A DNA stretch of 64,000 nt from CAZWSX01 sp964636985 (GCA_964636985.1 CAZWSX010000015.1:62001-126000), one strand, 5' to 3'. Positions 53,524-62,494 are shown, counted from the stretch's first letter. Notes: generated from the letters alone by a model not told the origin. Made by a program: numbers and translations.

Positions 53524-54393
53524 CTACGGCCGCACCACCACCACGCGAAATCCAATGTGGTCGTACCCACGTTCGGGCTCATATCTAAGCCGTAGCGCCG
53601 AGCGGCAGTACTTCCCCTCATCAGTCCAGGCGCCGCCTCGCCGCACGCGCGAGACGGTGCCGTCACGGTTCTTAGGAGTCGTCGCCTTCGCTTCATACAG
53701 ATCGGGGTCGGCGCCGCCGGGCAACTTGACGTGGTACCAATCGCGGCACCACTCGAAGGTATTGCCGTGCATGTCATGCAAGCCCCATGCATTGGGCGGA
53801 TAGCTCCCCACGTTCACGGCCTTGCCGATCGATGGCCCATCCTCGGCCCCGTTATAAGGTTGGTTTTTGAAGTTCGCCTGCTTGGTGCTGAGCTTGTCGC
53901 CGAAAGATGTCGCGGTGGTCGTCCCCGCTCGACAGGCGTACTCCCACTGCGCCTCCGTAGGAAGACGGAACTCCCAGCCCTTCTCAAGCGTCCCGTCTTT
54001 CAGGCCGAGTTCCGTCAGGCGCCGGCAAAAATCCTCGGCCGCGGCGAAGTTCACGTCGCCGACTGGCAAGTCATCTCCCTCAGGTAACTCCTCTGTCGGT
54101 TTGCCCGGCAGTTTGCCAACAACGCGCTTCCACTCTCCTTGCGTCGTTTCGTACTTGGCCATCCAGAAGCCCTTGGTCAGCGTCACTTCAACTTGCTTCT
54201 CGTCGTCACGGTGAGCGGGTTCACTCGCCGGGCTCCCCATCGTGAACTTTCCAGGCGGACACCAGCAGAGTTTGACTCCAGCCACGTCCCACTCGTCGCC
54301 GGGCTTTTTATCGTCGGCGTAAATTCGCAACGAGAAGCCGCCAATGGCCAGGACCGCAGCTGCTACTGGCACCAAGATTGAACGGCGAAGCAT
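53524..54393 (-). CDS. Secreted formylglycine-generating-enzyme-like (SUMF1) protein, probably not a true FGE
   Basis: 289 residues with signal peptide (ILVPVAAAVLAIGGF). The FGE-sulfatase domain fills the protein: CPPGKFTMGSPASEP, KYETTQGEWKRVVG, FRLPTEAQWEYACRAGT, GLHDMHGNTFEWCRDWY and a C-terminal YDHIGFRVVV. In true FGE two catalytic cysteines frame this C-terminal region; here GGAWTDEGKYCRSALR keeps only the second. It is therefore likely a SUMF1-fold protein with another role (binding or oxidation of other targets). AGGAGG at 54400-54405 fixes the ATG. Confidence 0.92.
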   Translation of the reverse strand: MLRRSILVPVAAAVLAIGGFSLRIYADDKKPGDEWDVAGVKLCWCPPGKFTMGSPASEPAHRDDEKQVEVTLTKGFWMAKYETTQGEWKRVVGKLPGKPTEELPEGDDLPVGDVNFAAAEDFCRRLTELGLKDGTLEKGWEFRLPTEAQWEYACRAGTTTATSFGDKLSTKQANFKNQPYNGAEDGPSIGKAVNVGSYPPNAWGLHDMHGNTFEWCRDWYHVKLPGGADPDLYEAKATTPKNRDGTVSRVRRGGAWTDEGKYCRSALRLRYEPERGYDHIGFRVVVVRP

Positions 54394-54399
54394 GAGCAA

Positions 54400-54405
54400 C
54401 CTCCT
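54400..54405 (-). promoter_or_regulatory. Ribosome binding site of the FGE-like gene
   Basis: AGGAGG on the minus strand, six bases before the ATG at 54393. It rules out the in-frame TTG at 54399. Confidence 0.65.
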
Positions 54406-54531
54406 TCAAGAGGAGGTCATTGTCGAAGCCCCACAATGGCAAAGCAATCGCCCGTCGTGGTGCGACTCTTCAGATTCGCACGAAGTGGGCGCGAGCGATT
54501 TTCAGAAGCGCTCTCCAGAATCCTCGCCGTC

Positions 54532-55848
54532 CTAGACAGGTAACGTCGCCTCGGGACCGCTCTGGAGAGCGGTCGCACGTTCTGCCAGCAGTTCATCCAA
54601 ATGCGCCACGGCCTCGTCGGCGCTGTGCGAGTACCGGATCAAGTGCGTTTGCACCGTCGACATGGGGATCGCTCCCTCGGGGCACCAGTCGGCGAAATAC
54701 TCCGCCATCGATGGGTCGCCACCTGGAAAGAAACGATCGAAGATCCGCCGCAATTGATCGCGGTCGGCCAGGCCGATCTCGAGCTTGCGGTCGATTCGTC
54801 CGGGACGAATCAGCGCCAGGTCGAGTTGCTCGGGGTGGTTCGTGGTGGCGAATAAGATGCGGCCTTCGCCTGCCGCGACGCCATCCAAAGCGTTAAGCAA
54901 TCCGCTAAATGTGAGTCGGCTCACTTTGTCGGCCGATTCTTTGCGTTGGTGGAAGGCACAATCGATGTCTTCGATCAAGACAATCGCGTTCGCCGGGACC
55001 TGGCTCAGGAGTTGCCCCAGCTCGTTATCGTCGAGCGACGATCCGCTCAGCGACAGGAGCGCCAAGTCCATCCGCAGTGCCGAAGCGACTGCTAGCACCG
55101 CCGAGCTTTTGCCCGTCCCGGGCGGCCCGTGCAACAAGTAGCCTCGGCGATAGGGAAGCCCGCGCTCCAAGTACCAATCGCGACGTTGCAAGAACATTTT
55201 GGCGTCGTCAATCAGCGACTCCATCTGCCCCGCCTTCAGAACGACCGATTCCGGCGGACGCGGCAAACGCTGCATCTGCTCGTCCCACGACGAGTAGCAG
55301 GCGCGGTAGATCGTCAGTCGCTCCTTGCCTTGCGGCAGGGCGATGTCGCGGCAATCTTCCAAGAATTGCTGGGCAATCCGGCGGTCGCGGCTGTAGATCG
55401 TGATGCTGAACGACTCGCGAACGTTCACCGGCTGGGCCGTCGTTTGGTTCTGCTTGGGGCGCTCGCGATGCAGACTCATCAACCGGCCGCGATAGAAGAG
55501 GTAGTGCCGTCCAGGAGCCGGCGTGAACATGATCCGCGGCCGAACGTCCAGGTTGGGATCGGCAATTCGTTCGTTGTAGTCGACCGGTTGAGTGCGAACG
55601 GTAAGCCACCGCGCGTGACGCCGAGCATAGGTGTGCTGCGCCAGCCATTGGTCGATCCAGTCGAAGGCCGGGTCTCGATCGAGAACGTCGATCTCGATCA
55701 CCCAGAGGCCGCGAACCCACGCCCACAGTTGCCCGGGAATTTGCCGGCAGTAGGCCAGAACCGCACCGCCGGCCATCAGGATTAGCCCGCCCGTGAAGAT
55801 CTGATTCCGCTCAAGCTGGTCCTGCAAAAATCGCCAAACTACGTCCAT
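54532..55848 (-). CDS. BCS1-like membrane-anchored AAA ATPase
   Basis: 438 residues. One N-terminal membrane segment (FTGGLILMAGGAVLAYC, about 18-34) is followed by a BCS1-type middle domain (about 50-190; SFSITIYSRDRRIAQQFLED) and an AAA domain: RGYLLHGPPGTGKSS (Walker A 241-249), IVLIEDIDCAF (Walker B 289-299), FATTNHPEQLDLALIRPGRID with arginine fingers. This is the layout of mitochondrial Bcs1, which moves the folded Rieske protein across the inner membrane. Bacterial relatives have no proven substrate. No bc1-complex gene is adjacent. Confidence 0.93.
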   Translation of the reverse strand: MDVVWRFLQDQLERNQIFTGGLILMAGGAVLAYCRQIPGQLWAWVRGLWVIEIDVLDRDPAFDWIDQWLAQHTYARRHARWLTVRTQPVDYNERIADPNLDVRPRIMFTPAPGRHYLFYRGRLMSLHRERPKQNQTTAQPVNVRESFSITIYSRDRRIAQQFLEDCRDIALPQGKERLTIYRACYSSWDEQMQRLPRPPESVVLKAGQMESLIDDAKMFLQRRDWYLERGLPYRRGYLLHGPPGTGKSSAVLAVASALRMDLALLSLSGSSLDDNELGQLLSQVPANAIVLIEDIDCAFHQRKESADKVSRLTFSGLLNALDGVAAGEGRILFATTNHPEQLDLALIRPGRIDRKLEIGLADRDQLRRIFDRFFPGGDPSMAEYFADWCPEGAIPMSTVQTHLIRYSHSADEAVAHLDELLAERATALQSGPEATLPV

Positions 55849-56190
55849 TCAGGTCTTCCGAAGGTAATGCCCCAATACGTGCGCATACAAACGCGATCGC
55901 TAATAGATGCCCTGCGGTCGGATAAGGTTCGCGTGCGCAGGCAATACTACGATCCCGCGACTTGGGGCACTTCTTTCAGGCAAATTTCCACCAGCCACCG
56001 CGGATTTGTTTCTTTGCCGTAAGGCATGGGGTATTATCAAGCGGTTCGAGCCTCCCGCGGCCGGTATCCATACATTCTTCTACGCGCGGCGGGACCGGCC
56101 GGCACCCCTTTTCCCGACGCTCGCCTCGGCACTTCATTTTCCGCCGCGTCGAAGGCGTCGTTTCACTCATGGAATGTTGGAGCGACCAAG
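55849..56190. other. Intergenic region between divergent genes
   Basis: About 342 bases between the BCS1-like and LRR-lipoprotein genes. An open frame from 56026 runs into the lipoprotein gene without recognisable content; translation most likely starts at 56191, where GGAG stands nine bases upstream. No promoter, RNA or repeat can be named with confidence. Confidence 0.45.
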
Positions 56191-57315
56191 ATGAACCTGT
56201 TTCCGCAAGATCGCGGTCTGTTTAGCACCATTGGCAAACTGGCGACAGCCACTCTTCTTATCGCTCTCTTGGTCGGGTGCGACAAAGCCAAGGAGGCTCT
56301 CGAAAAGGCCAAGGAGAAGACGAACGAACTCGCCAAGAGTGCTAAGGAACAAATCGACAAGGCCAATATCAAACCGCTTGAACGCACGCCCGGCGACGGC
56401 ATGGCGAAAGATGAGTCAGGCAGCGACGACGGCGGTCCCGCCATCCCCCTCGATCCAGCTGTCGTCGCGACGGCCCTCATCACCGACTTTGCCAACTCGA
56501 CCTCCCAGCAAGCGAAGTCCGATGATCGGTTCCGGCAACTTGCGGGGCTCGATGCCAACTATCGCGCGCAAGTCGTCAGGTTGGAATTGCAGGGCTCGCC
56601 CATCAGCAACGAGGCTCTCACCGAAATCTCGAAGTTTCCCAATCTGAAGTCGCTTAATATTTCCCAGTGCCGCGTAATCAATAGCGCAGGATTCGCCACG
56701 ATCTCGCAGTGCATGGCGCTGGAAGCCCTCAACACCGAAGGTTCCGGCTTCGACGACGCGGCATTCAAAGCCATCGCTCCGCTGACGAACATGAAGGATC
56801 TCAACGTCTCCCAATGCAACGTGACCGACGATGGTTTTGCGGTGGTCCTCGGATTCACGAACCTTGAGCGGCTTGCTCTTGCGGGCTGCAAAGGGATCAC
56901 CGGCAAATCGTTTGCGAAAGGTCCTTGCCCGCCAGGATTGATCGAGTTCGTCGCCAACGAATCGAACTTCGGCATGCACGGGACGCCAGGATTGAAGGGG
57001 GCAAATCTCCAAATCGTTAAGCTGCGGGGAAGCGCGCTCGACGACAAGCAGGCCCCCAAGCTTTACACGATCCCTAGCTTGAGAGAATTGTGGATCAACG
57101 CCAACAACCTCACCAACAAGGGGATCGAAGGAGTGGCGAAACTGAAAGGGCTAGAGATTCTGTACGTCAACGGTACTAACCTCCATGGAAAAGAGATGAC
57201 ATTCTTCAAGCAGATGAAGTCGCTTAAGGAACTGCACCTGGAACAGCTCTTCGTCAACGCGGCGCAACAGGCAGAACTCACTAAGGCTCTGCCCGAGACC
57301 AAGATCTCGTTTTAA
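56191..57315 (+). CDS. Leucine-rich-repeat lipoprotein
   Basis: 374 residues. The lipobox LLVGC places the lipid-modified cysteine at residue 30. A helical linker follows (about 31-60: AKEALEKAKEKTNELAKS), a Gly/Asp-rich spacer, and then an irregular LRR solenoid (about 110-370) with repeats such as FPNLKSLNISQCRVINSAGF, LTNMKDLNVSQCNVTDDGF, and LKGLEILYVNGTNL. Likely a surface or periplasmic binding protein. It starts a same-strand run with the zinc-ribbon protease and MoxR genes. Confidence 0.87.
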   Translation: MNLFPQDRGLFSTIGKLATATLLIALLVGCDKAKEALEKAKEKTNELAKSAKEQIDKANIKPLERTPGDGMAKDESGSDDGGPAIPLDPAVVATALITDFANSTSQQAKSDDRFRQLAGLDANYRAQVVRLELQGSPISNEALTEISKFPNLKSLNISQCRVINSAGFATISQCMALEALNTEGSGFDDAAFKAIAPLTNMKDLNVSQCNVTDDGFAVVLGFTNLERLALAGCKGITGKSFAKGPCPPGLIEFVANESNFGMHGTPGLKGANLQIVKLRGSALDDKQAPKLYTIPSLRELWINANNLTNKGIEGVAKLKGLEILYVNGTNLHGKEMTFFKQMKSLKELHLEQLFVNAAQQAELTKALPETKISF

Positions 57316-57394
57316 GTGATCTCGTGTTAGAGATTTCGTTCGGGCACACAGGCATTAGCCTTCATAGGTTCTTTTGGCGGACAGGACATCGAAC

Positions 57395-59734
57395 GTGGAA
57401 AGCAAAGTACGTTGCTCGGGCTGCCAGGCAGTTTTCAAAGTAACCGAGAAGTACGCCGGCAAAACCGTCAAGTGTCCCAAGTGCAGCCATCCCATCGCGA
57501 TCCCCAAGCTCGCGGGGCCGGCTGCTCCTGCGTCTGCCACGCAAGCGCCGACGCCTGCCGAAGACCCGATCCTCGACGCCACCATCGTCGACGATCCTCA
57601 GCCGGAATCGAAGCGCGCCCACGATCCCTACGCGATGCCTCAGCCCGTCGCGCACGACATGCCGATCCCGGAGTTCGAAGCCGAACCCAGCGACCGCCGT
57701 CGCCGCGGTAAGAAGGCTTCGCGGCAACAAATGCTTCTTACTGCCGGCATTTGTGTCGGGGCACTCATCGGCATTCTCGTCGCGCTGGTCGTCGTGATGA
57801 ACGCCGGTGGCAAGCCCAAACCGGTCGCCAAGGCGCCTCCCAAACAAGAGCCGCCAAAGGAGACGGAAAAAAAGGATGTCCCCCCGGTGGTCTACGGGCG
57901 AGTGGCGATCGATTTGCCCGAGGCGATGCGATTGAACGTCAAAGTAACCATCGACGGCCAACCGCGGGCCGTCCCACGAAAAGGGCCGGTCGAATACCAG
58001 GTCCCAGTCGGCGAGCACACAGTGACCCTCGAGCGCCGCGGCTTCGAACCCGTCGAATCGAAGACCATGGCAACGGTCGAAGATCCTGTCAGCATCGTTC
58101 CCGACTGGAAGAAGGATGAAACGATCGGCCTGCCGCCGATTCTGGTGAATGCGCCTGCTACTTTTCTCGGCCCCGATCAAGCCACCGACCGCTACTCGAC
58201 CATCGAAGGCTTTTCCGGCTGGATGCAAAACTTCGATCACGCCAAGCGATTGGCGGCAGTTCGTAAAAAGCCTGTCTTGGTTGTCTTCACGATCTCGGAC
58301 GAAGGAAAAAATACCAAAGCGATGGTCAACGAGGCCTTCGGCAAGCAGGAGTTTCGTGACTTCGTGGGGAGCCAATACATCCCCGTCGTGATCGACCGGC
58401 CTCAAACGCGCAGTGCTTTTAGCCGTCTGGAAAACATGCAACAAAACCTCACCATGTGGCGGGAATATCAAGTCGGCCCCGACGATGAACCGAGCATCTT
58501 GCTATTCGGCGCCGACGGCAAGCCGTTCGCGCGGTCCGAAGGGAAGATCCCTGGCGGCGTTCCGGGTGCGATCGCTCGCTGCAAGGAACTCCAATCGCAA
58601 GAGGCCGAGTATCGGCGACTCTGGGAGAACGTCGAAAAGTCGACCGATGCCGACAAGTTGAAGAACATCGTCGCCTTGCTCGACCTGCTAGGCAAAAAGT
58701 CGCTGATCGCCGGTGCCAAAAAAGAGATCAAAGATTGGAACACTCTGGCCAAGTCCGCCGACCCGGACAACGCTCTCAAACAATACGAAGTCGTCTTCGC
58801 TCCCTACTGGCTGCTCGAAATGGCCGAGCGCGGGACGAACGAATTCGACCGCAAGGAACTCCTGGAAGAACTCAACACCTGGACCGCCACCCGCAAGTTC
58901 AGCGATCCCAACCGGGCGTTTCGACTTTACCTGACTGCGGCAACCTACTTGCGGTACGACGGCTCCGACGACGAGGCCGTGGCGCTCTTAGCTAAGGCGG
59001 CCGAGTACGAGCCGACCGATCCGCAACTCAAGGAGATCGCCGGCCTCGTCAAACGCATGGCCAAAGGAGGCAACGTCCTCTCCAGCGGCACCGGCTTTGT
59101 CATCAGCACTCGCGGCCACATGCTAACCAATCATCACGTCATCGAAGGTGAAGGGAACACCAACGTCCGTCTACTGACCGTTCCATCTGGTGATCCATCG
59201 GCCGATCCCATTGAGACGCTCCTGCCGGCGAAGGTGCTTAAGAGCGATCCGCAACGCGACATCGCGGTGATCCAGTTCGATCCTCCGGCCGGGTTGCAAT
59301 TGACGCCCGTCCCGGTTGCCGAGGGAAAAATCTCCCGCGGAATGCGCGTCGCTTGCTTTGGATTTCCCTTAGTCGGTCTCAGCACTGGCGGACAACTCAA
59401 GTTGACCACCGGCGTTGTCTCGTCACCGCCAGCGGCCGACAACGATCGCATGGTGCTGCTCGACGCGCGAGTGAACCCCGGCAACAGTGGCGGCCCGCTG
59501 TGCGACGCCCGCGGGAACGTCATCGGCATGGTCACGGCCAAAAGCCGCCGCATCAACGACAATATCGAGACTTATGGGCTCGCCATTCCCGCTGCCGACT
59601 TAATCAAGTTCGTCAACAGCGCAGTACCCGGCATTCAATTGGCTCCAGCCAGCTCCCTTCCCGAACAGCCCGATTTTGCAAAGATAGACGAGCAAATCTC
59701 TCCAGGCGTTTTGATGGTCGTGAAGACCAAGTAG
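57395..59734 (+). CDS. Membrane serine protease fusion: zinc ribbon, TM, PEGA, thioredoxin-like and trypsin-like domains
   Basis: About 779 residues from a GTG with AGGA upstream (a TTG at 57374 is an alternative). Domains in order: MJ0042-type zinc ribbon (CSGC 7-10, CPKC 27-30), Pro-rich linker, TM (about 113-137), PEGA-type beta domain (about 165-225), thioredoxin-like region without CxxC (about 280-385), helical repeats (400-555), and a trypsin-2/DegP-type protease (560-760) with H581 in TNHHVIEG, D622 in RDIAVIQ, S698 in NPGNSGGPL. No PDZ domain follows. It should act outside the membrane on misfolded or target proteins; the order is unusual. Confidence 0.9.
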   Translation: MESKVRCSGCQAVFKVTEKYAGKTVKCPKCSHPIAIPKLAGPAAPASATQAPTPAEDPILDATIVDDPQPESKRAHDPYAMPQPVAHDMPIPEFEAEPSDRRRRGKKASRQQMLLTAGICVGALIGILVALVVVMNAGGKPKPVAKAPPKQEPPKETEKKDVPPVVYGRVAIDLPEAMRLNVKVTIDGQPRAVPRKGPVEYQVPVGEHTVTLERRGFEPVESKTMATVEDPVSIVPDWKKDETIGLPPILVNAPATFLGPDQATDRYSTIEGFSGWMQNFDHAKRLAAVRKKPVLVVFTISDEGKNTKAMVNEAFGKQEFRDFVGSQYIPVVIDRPQTRSAFSRLENMQQNLTMWREYQVGPDDEPSILLFGADGKPFARSEGKIPGGVPGAIARCKELQSQEAEYRRLWENVEKSTDADKLKNIVALLDLLGKKSLIAGAKKEIKDWNTLAKSADPDNALKQYEVVFAPYWLLEMAERGTNEFDRKELLEELNTWTATRKFSDPNRAFRLYLTAATYLRYDGSDDEAVALLAKAAEYEPTDPQLKEIAGLVKRMAKGGNVLSSGTGFVISTRGHMLTNHHVIEGEGNTNVRLLTVPSGDPSADPIETLLPAKVLKSDPQRDIAVIQFDPPAGLQLTPVPVAEGKISRGMRVACFGFPLVGLSTGGQLKLTTGVVSSPPAADNDRMVLLDARVNPGNSGGPLCDARGNVIGMVTAKSRRINDNIETYGLAIPAADLIKFVNSAVPGIQLAPASSLPEQPDFAKIDEQISPGVLMVVKTK

Positions 59735-59775
59735 CACAAGTTTTCCTTCCTTGAACCCTCATCTCTGAGTTCTCT

Positions 59776-60807
59776 GTGACCTCTGCGGCTAATCCTGAAC
59801 CTTCCACGGAAGACTGGACCTACGAATCCCTGGCCGCCGAGGCCGATACTTTGCGCGAGCGGATCAATCGCTTCCGCTTGTCGCTCGGCCGATTCTTCGT
59901 CGACAAGCAGCCGCTGATCGACTTGATGACCGTCGCAGCCGTGGCGCAAGAGCCGCTTCTTTTGGTCGGCCCACCGGGCACAGCCAAGAGCGATTTGGTC
60001 ATTAAATTCAAAGACGCGCTCGGCGTGGAGGAAGACGACTACTTCGAGTACATGCTGACTCGCTTCACCGAGCCGAGCGAGATCGTCGGGCCCATCGACA
60101 TCAACCAACTTCGCGAAGGTCGGTACATCCGGCGCGAACAGGGCAAACTCCCCACTGCGCGGATTGGGTTTTTGGACGAAATTTTCAAATCCAACTCGGC
60201 GATCCTCAACATCTTGCTCACGATCATCAACGAGAAAAAGTTCTACCAGGATGGCAAGCCGCAACCCGTGCGACTGCGGCTGTTGTTCGCTGCCACCAAC
60301 GAGATCCCCGAGCAAGGGGAACTCGCTGCGCTCAAAGACCGCTTCGTCCTCAAGGCCGAAAGCCGTAGCGTCCAGGAGGACCGCTTCGCCGAACTGATCG
60401 ACTTGGGACTGCAAGGCGAAGTCTACAAAACGCTCCAGCAAAAGCCCTGGGCAGAAGGAAACTGCTCGCTCACGGACATGCTGAAAGCGAATCGCTGGCT
60501 GACGCTGCAATTCGGTCAAACCGCCTCGGGCACCCAGGAAGAAGCCAACGAAGACCGCCGACGGTTCTTTCCGGCCGACGTCTTCCGCGAGTTCCAGCGG
60601 CTGGTGAAAACGCTGGTCCGCGAGGAGCGGGTTTTCATCAGCGATCGCAAGCTCGTGAAGCTGTACAAGTTGTTCCGCGTGCGGAGCTGGATCTTCAGCG
60701 GCGGCGTGGTCGGCCGCGACGATTTGCAACTACTCGCCTACTTGGGCGAAACGCCCCGCGAGATCGCCCTCTTGCGCGAGAAGGTCCCGCTCTTGCTGGG
60801 ACTGTGA
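59776..60807 (+). CDS. MoxR/RavA-type AAA+ ATPase
   Basis: 343 residues from GTG at 59776. The AAA+ module has VGPPGTAKSDLVIKF (Walker A 65-72), FTEPSEIVGPIDINQLREGR, ARIGFLDEIFKSNSAILN (Walker B), LLFAATNEIPEQGELAALKDRF (sensor 1 and arginine finger). A C-terminal lid follows. MoxR ATPases act as chaperones in assembling complexes such as methanol dehydrogenase; a von Willebrand-factor-A partner gene is often adjacent but is not seen here. It follows the protease gene by 41 bases. Confidence 0.94.
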   Translation: MTSAANPEPSTEDWTYESLAAEADTLRERINRFRLSLGRFFVDKQPLIDLMTVAAVAQEPLLLVGPPGTAKSDLVIKFKDALGVEEDDYFEYMLTRFTEPSEIVGPIDINQLREGRYIRREQGKLPTARIGFLDEIFKSNSAILNILLTIINEKKFYQDGKPQPVRLRLLFAATNEIPEQGELAALKDRFVLKAESRSVQEDRFAELIDLGLQGEVYKTLQQKPWAEGNCSLTDMLKANRWLTLQFGQTASGTQEEANEDRRRFFPADVFREFQRLVKTLVREERVFISDRKLVKLYKLFRVRSWIFSGGVVGRDDLQLLAYLGETPREIALLREKVPLLLGL

Positions 60808-60902
60808 TGTCCCGACGGCAAACAGTGCCTTGGCGGCAAGTGCTCTCTTGGCGACAATTCGGTATTCACCTGAATTCACGTCTCACTTGAAAGCCATTCA
60901 CC

Positions 60903-61235
60903 ATGTCCGGCGAAAAGAAAGAATTTCAGCTTGGTCCCGCCATGGCCGCCCTCTCCAAGGCCGCGCCCAGCGAGTTCAAGAACTGGCTCAACCTCGATAA
61001 GATTGTCGCCCGCGAGGATGGAGCCATCCCGCGCAAGTACCGCGAATTAATCGCCCTGGCAGTGGCCAGCACGACCCAATGCCACTTCTGCCTGGAAGTC
61101 CACGCCAAAGCCGCCAAACAAGCCGGCTGCACCGAAGAAGAAGTCGCCGAAGCAACACTGCTCGCGGCAGCACTAAGAGCCGGAGGCGGAGCCACCCACG
61201 GCGCCGTCGCGCTGCATCATTTTCACAACTCGTAG
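60903..61235 (+). CDS. Carboxymuconolactone decarboxylase/AhpD-like protein
   Basis: 110 residues, the usual length. The family motif CHFCLEVHAKAAKQAGCTEEE holds the redox CxxC with the following histidine, ending ALRAGGGATHGAVALHH. AhpD-type proteins reduce lipoyl domains or have peroxidase activity; others decarboxylate a muconolactone. The CxxC and histidine favour a thiol-redox role. The ATG is directly preceded by CACC and has no strong ribosome site. Separate from the MoxR gene by 95 bases. Confidence 0.9.
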   Translation: MSGEKKEFQLGPAMAALSKAAPSEFKNWLNLDKIVAREDGAIPRKYRELIALAVASTTQCHFCLEVHAKAAKQAGCTEEEVAEATLLAAALRAGGGATHGAVALHHFHNS

Positions 61236-61249
61236 GAGAACCAGGAGGA

Positions 61250-61282
61250 TTCACCACGGAGCCATGGAGGGAACGGAGAAGA
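61250..61282 (+). repeat. Third copy of the CACGGAG-type repeat
   Basis: TTCACCACGGAGCC, then ATGGAGGGAACGGAGAA, corresponding to the arms of the inverted repeat at 53348-53522. Followed by AAAAAAG and a copy of the short palindrome, in the same order as at 53452-53522 on the minus strand. Confidence 0.7.
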
Positions 61283-61292
61283 GAAAAAAGTG

Positions 61293-61314
61293 GCACAGAC
61301 AATCCGGTCTGTGC
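61293..61314 (+). repeat. Short palindromic repeat, GCACAGAC copy
   Basis: GCACAGAC, spacer AATCCG, GTCTGTGC: 8 perfect pairs, preceded by AAAAAAGTG and followed by GCGG. It is 58 bases after the AhpD-like stop, sense orientation. Confidence 0.7.
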
Positions 61315-61434
61315 GCGGTGGAGTTGGTCAGTCAGAAGGATCTGGAGCAGCGAATCAACTTCACTTCGCAAATCATCAATCAATTGATTCGTTGCCTTCA
61401 CGCGCGGCGCGTCATAAGGTGGATACCGCACCGC

Positions 61435-61456
61435 GGACGGACAGGATTGTCCGTCC
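61435..61456 (-). repeat. Short palindromic repeat, GGACGGACA copy
   Basis: On the minus strand GGACGGACA, ATCC, TGTCCGTCC: 9 perfect pairs, with GCGG following. It lies 16 bases after the OmpA-like stop codon, sense orientation. The changed outer pairs are compensated on both arms. Confidence 0.7.
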
Positions 61457-61471
61457 TACTTTTGTGCACCA

Positions 61472-62494
61472 CTACCGAGGGTCAAAGCTTTCTGGATAGA
61501 TCGCAATTTCAACGCGGCGGTTCTTGGTCTGCCCGGCCGTCGTCGCGTTACTCATCCGCGGGCGATATTGCCCAAACGCCATCGACGAAACCTGCGCCGG
61601 CGTAATCCGGGTGTGGCTGGTGAGGAAGTCGAGCACCGCCTGCGCCTGCGCCGCTGAAACCTGGTGGCTCAGCGACGGCGTCGCGCCCAGCGCCGGATTG
61701 GTGTCGGTGTGCCCTTCGATCACGATCAACTGCCGCGGGTAGCTTTGTTCTAAAGCGAAGCCGACTTCTTCGAGGAGTCCTTTCGCTTCCGGCCGCAGTT
61801 GCACCATGCCCGGTGCGAACAGCTTGTCGGCGGGGATTTCGAGCCGCACGACGCCATCTTCCTGCCGCACTTCCAGGCCGGGCACTTCGATCGGCTTGAG
61901 CTTGTTCTTCAGCGAATTGTTGGCTGTGATCTGCGCCCCTTGCTGGGTGCGCGTCGAGGCCAAAAACGTGGTGGCCCGCCGCTCCGCGTCTTCGCGGGCA
62001 ACCGACAGATCCTTGAGCCGCAACCCAGCATCTGCCAGTTGTTGCTGCATCAGGCGCTTTTGATCGCGCTCGACTTGCAGCAGTTGATTCGTTTGTGCCA
62101 CTTGGTTGGTCAAGTCGCGATTGTCAGCATCGAGACGCGACAAACGTTCGCGCAAATCGCGGACTTGCGCGATCGTCGAGTCGACGTCGGACGAATGCCC
62201 TTCGGAAATCGGCCGCCGGCGGCTCCCCTCGTCGCGCCGCGCCACCTGGCTTGTCGAGTGCTCGGCCGGCTCTCCGCGTCCCCCTGTCAGCGAGGCAAAC
62301 ATCCCGTTTTCGCCAAAGAACGGCGTCGGATTGCCCGAACCGCGGAACTGGGCACCGTGCGTGCCGCTGCCATCGTGCAAGGAACCGCCGCGAACGATCG
62401 GCGTCGACGTGCTCTGGCCCGCAAACGGACCGCCGCCTCCTTGGCATCCTGCCAGGAGCAGCGTGATCGTCGCGGCCAACGCAAATCGTCGCAT
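61472..62494 (-). CDS. OmpA/Pal-type peptidoglycan-binding lipoprotein
   Basis: 340 residues. The lipobox LLLAGC gives a lipid-modified C17. A Gly/Ser-rich stretch leads to a coiled coil (about 105-175: IAQVRDLRERLSRLDADNRD) and a C-terminal OmpA domain (about 205-335) with VVRLEIPADKLFAPG, IEGHTDTNPALGATPSL, SAAQAQAVLDFL, MAFGQYRPRMSN and NRRVEIAI. It probably links the outer membrane to peptidoglycan, or to whatever wall material the cell has. The start is at ATG 62494; an upstream extension lacks a ribosome site. Confidence 0.92.
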   Translation of the reverse strand: MRRFALAATITLLLAGCQGGGGPFAGQSTSTPIVRGGSLHDGSGTHGAQFRGSGNPTPFFGENGMFASLTGGRGEPAEHSTSQVARRDEGSRRRPISEGHSSDVDSTIAQVRDLRERLSRLDADNRDLTNQVAQTNQLLQVERDQKRLMQQQLADAGLRLKDLSVAREDAERRATTFLASTRTQQGAQITANNSLKNKLKPIEVPGLEVRQEDGVVRLEIPADKLFAPGMVQLRPEAKGLLEEVGFALEQSYPRQLIVIEGHTDTNPALGATPSLSHQVSAAQAQAVLDFLTSHTRITPAQVSSMAFGQYRPRMSNATTAGQTKNRRVEIAIYPESFDPR

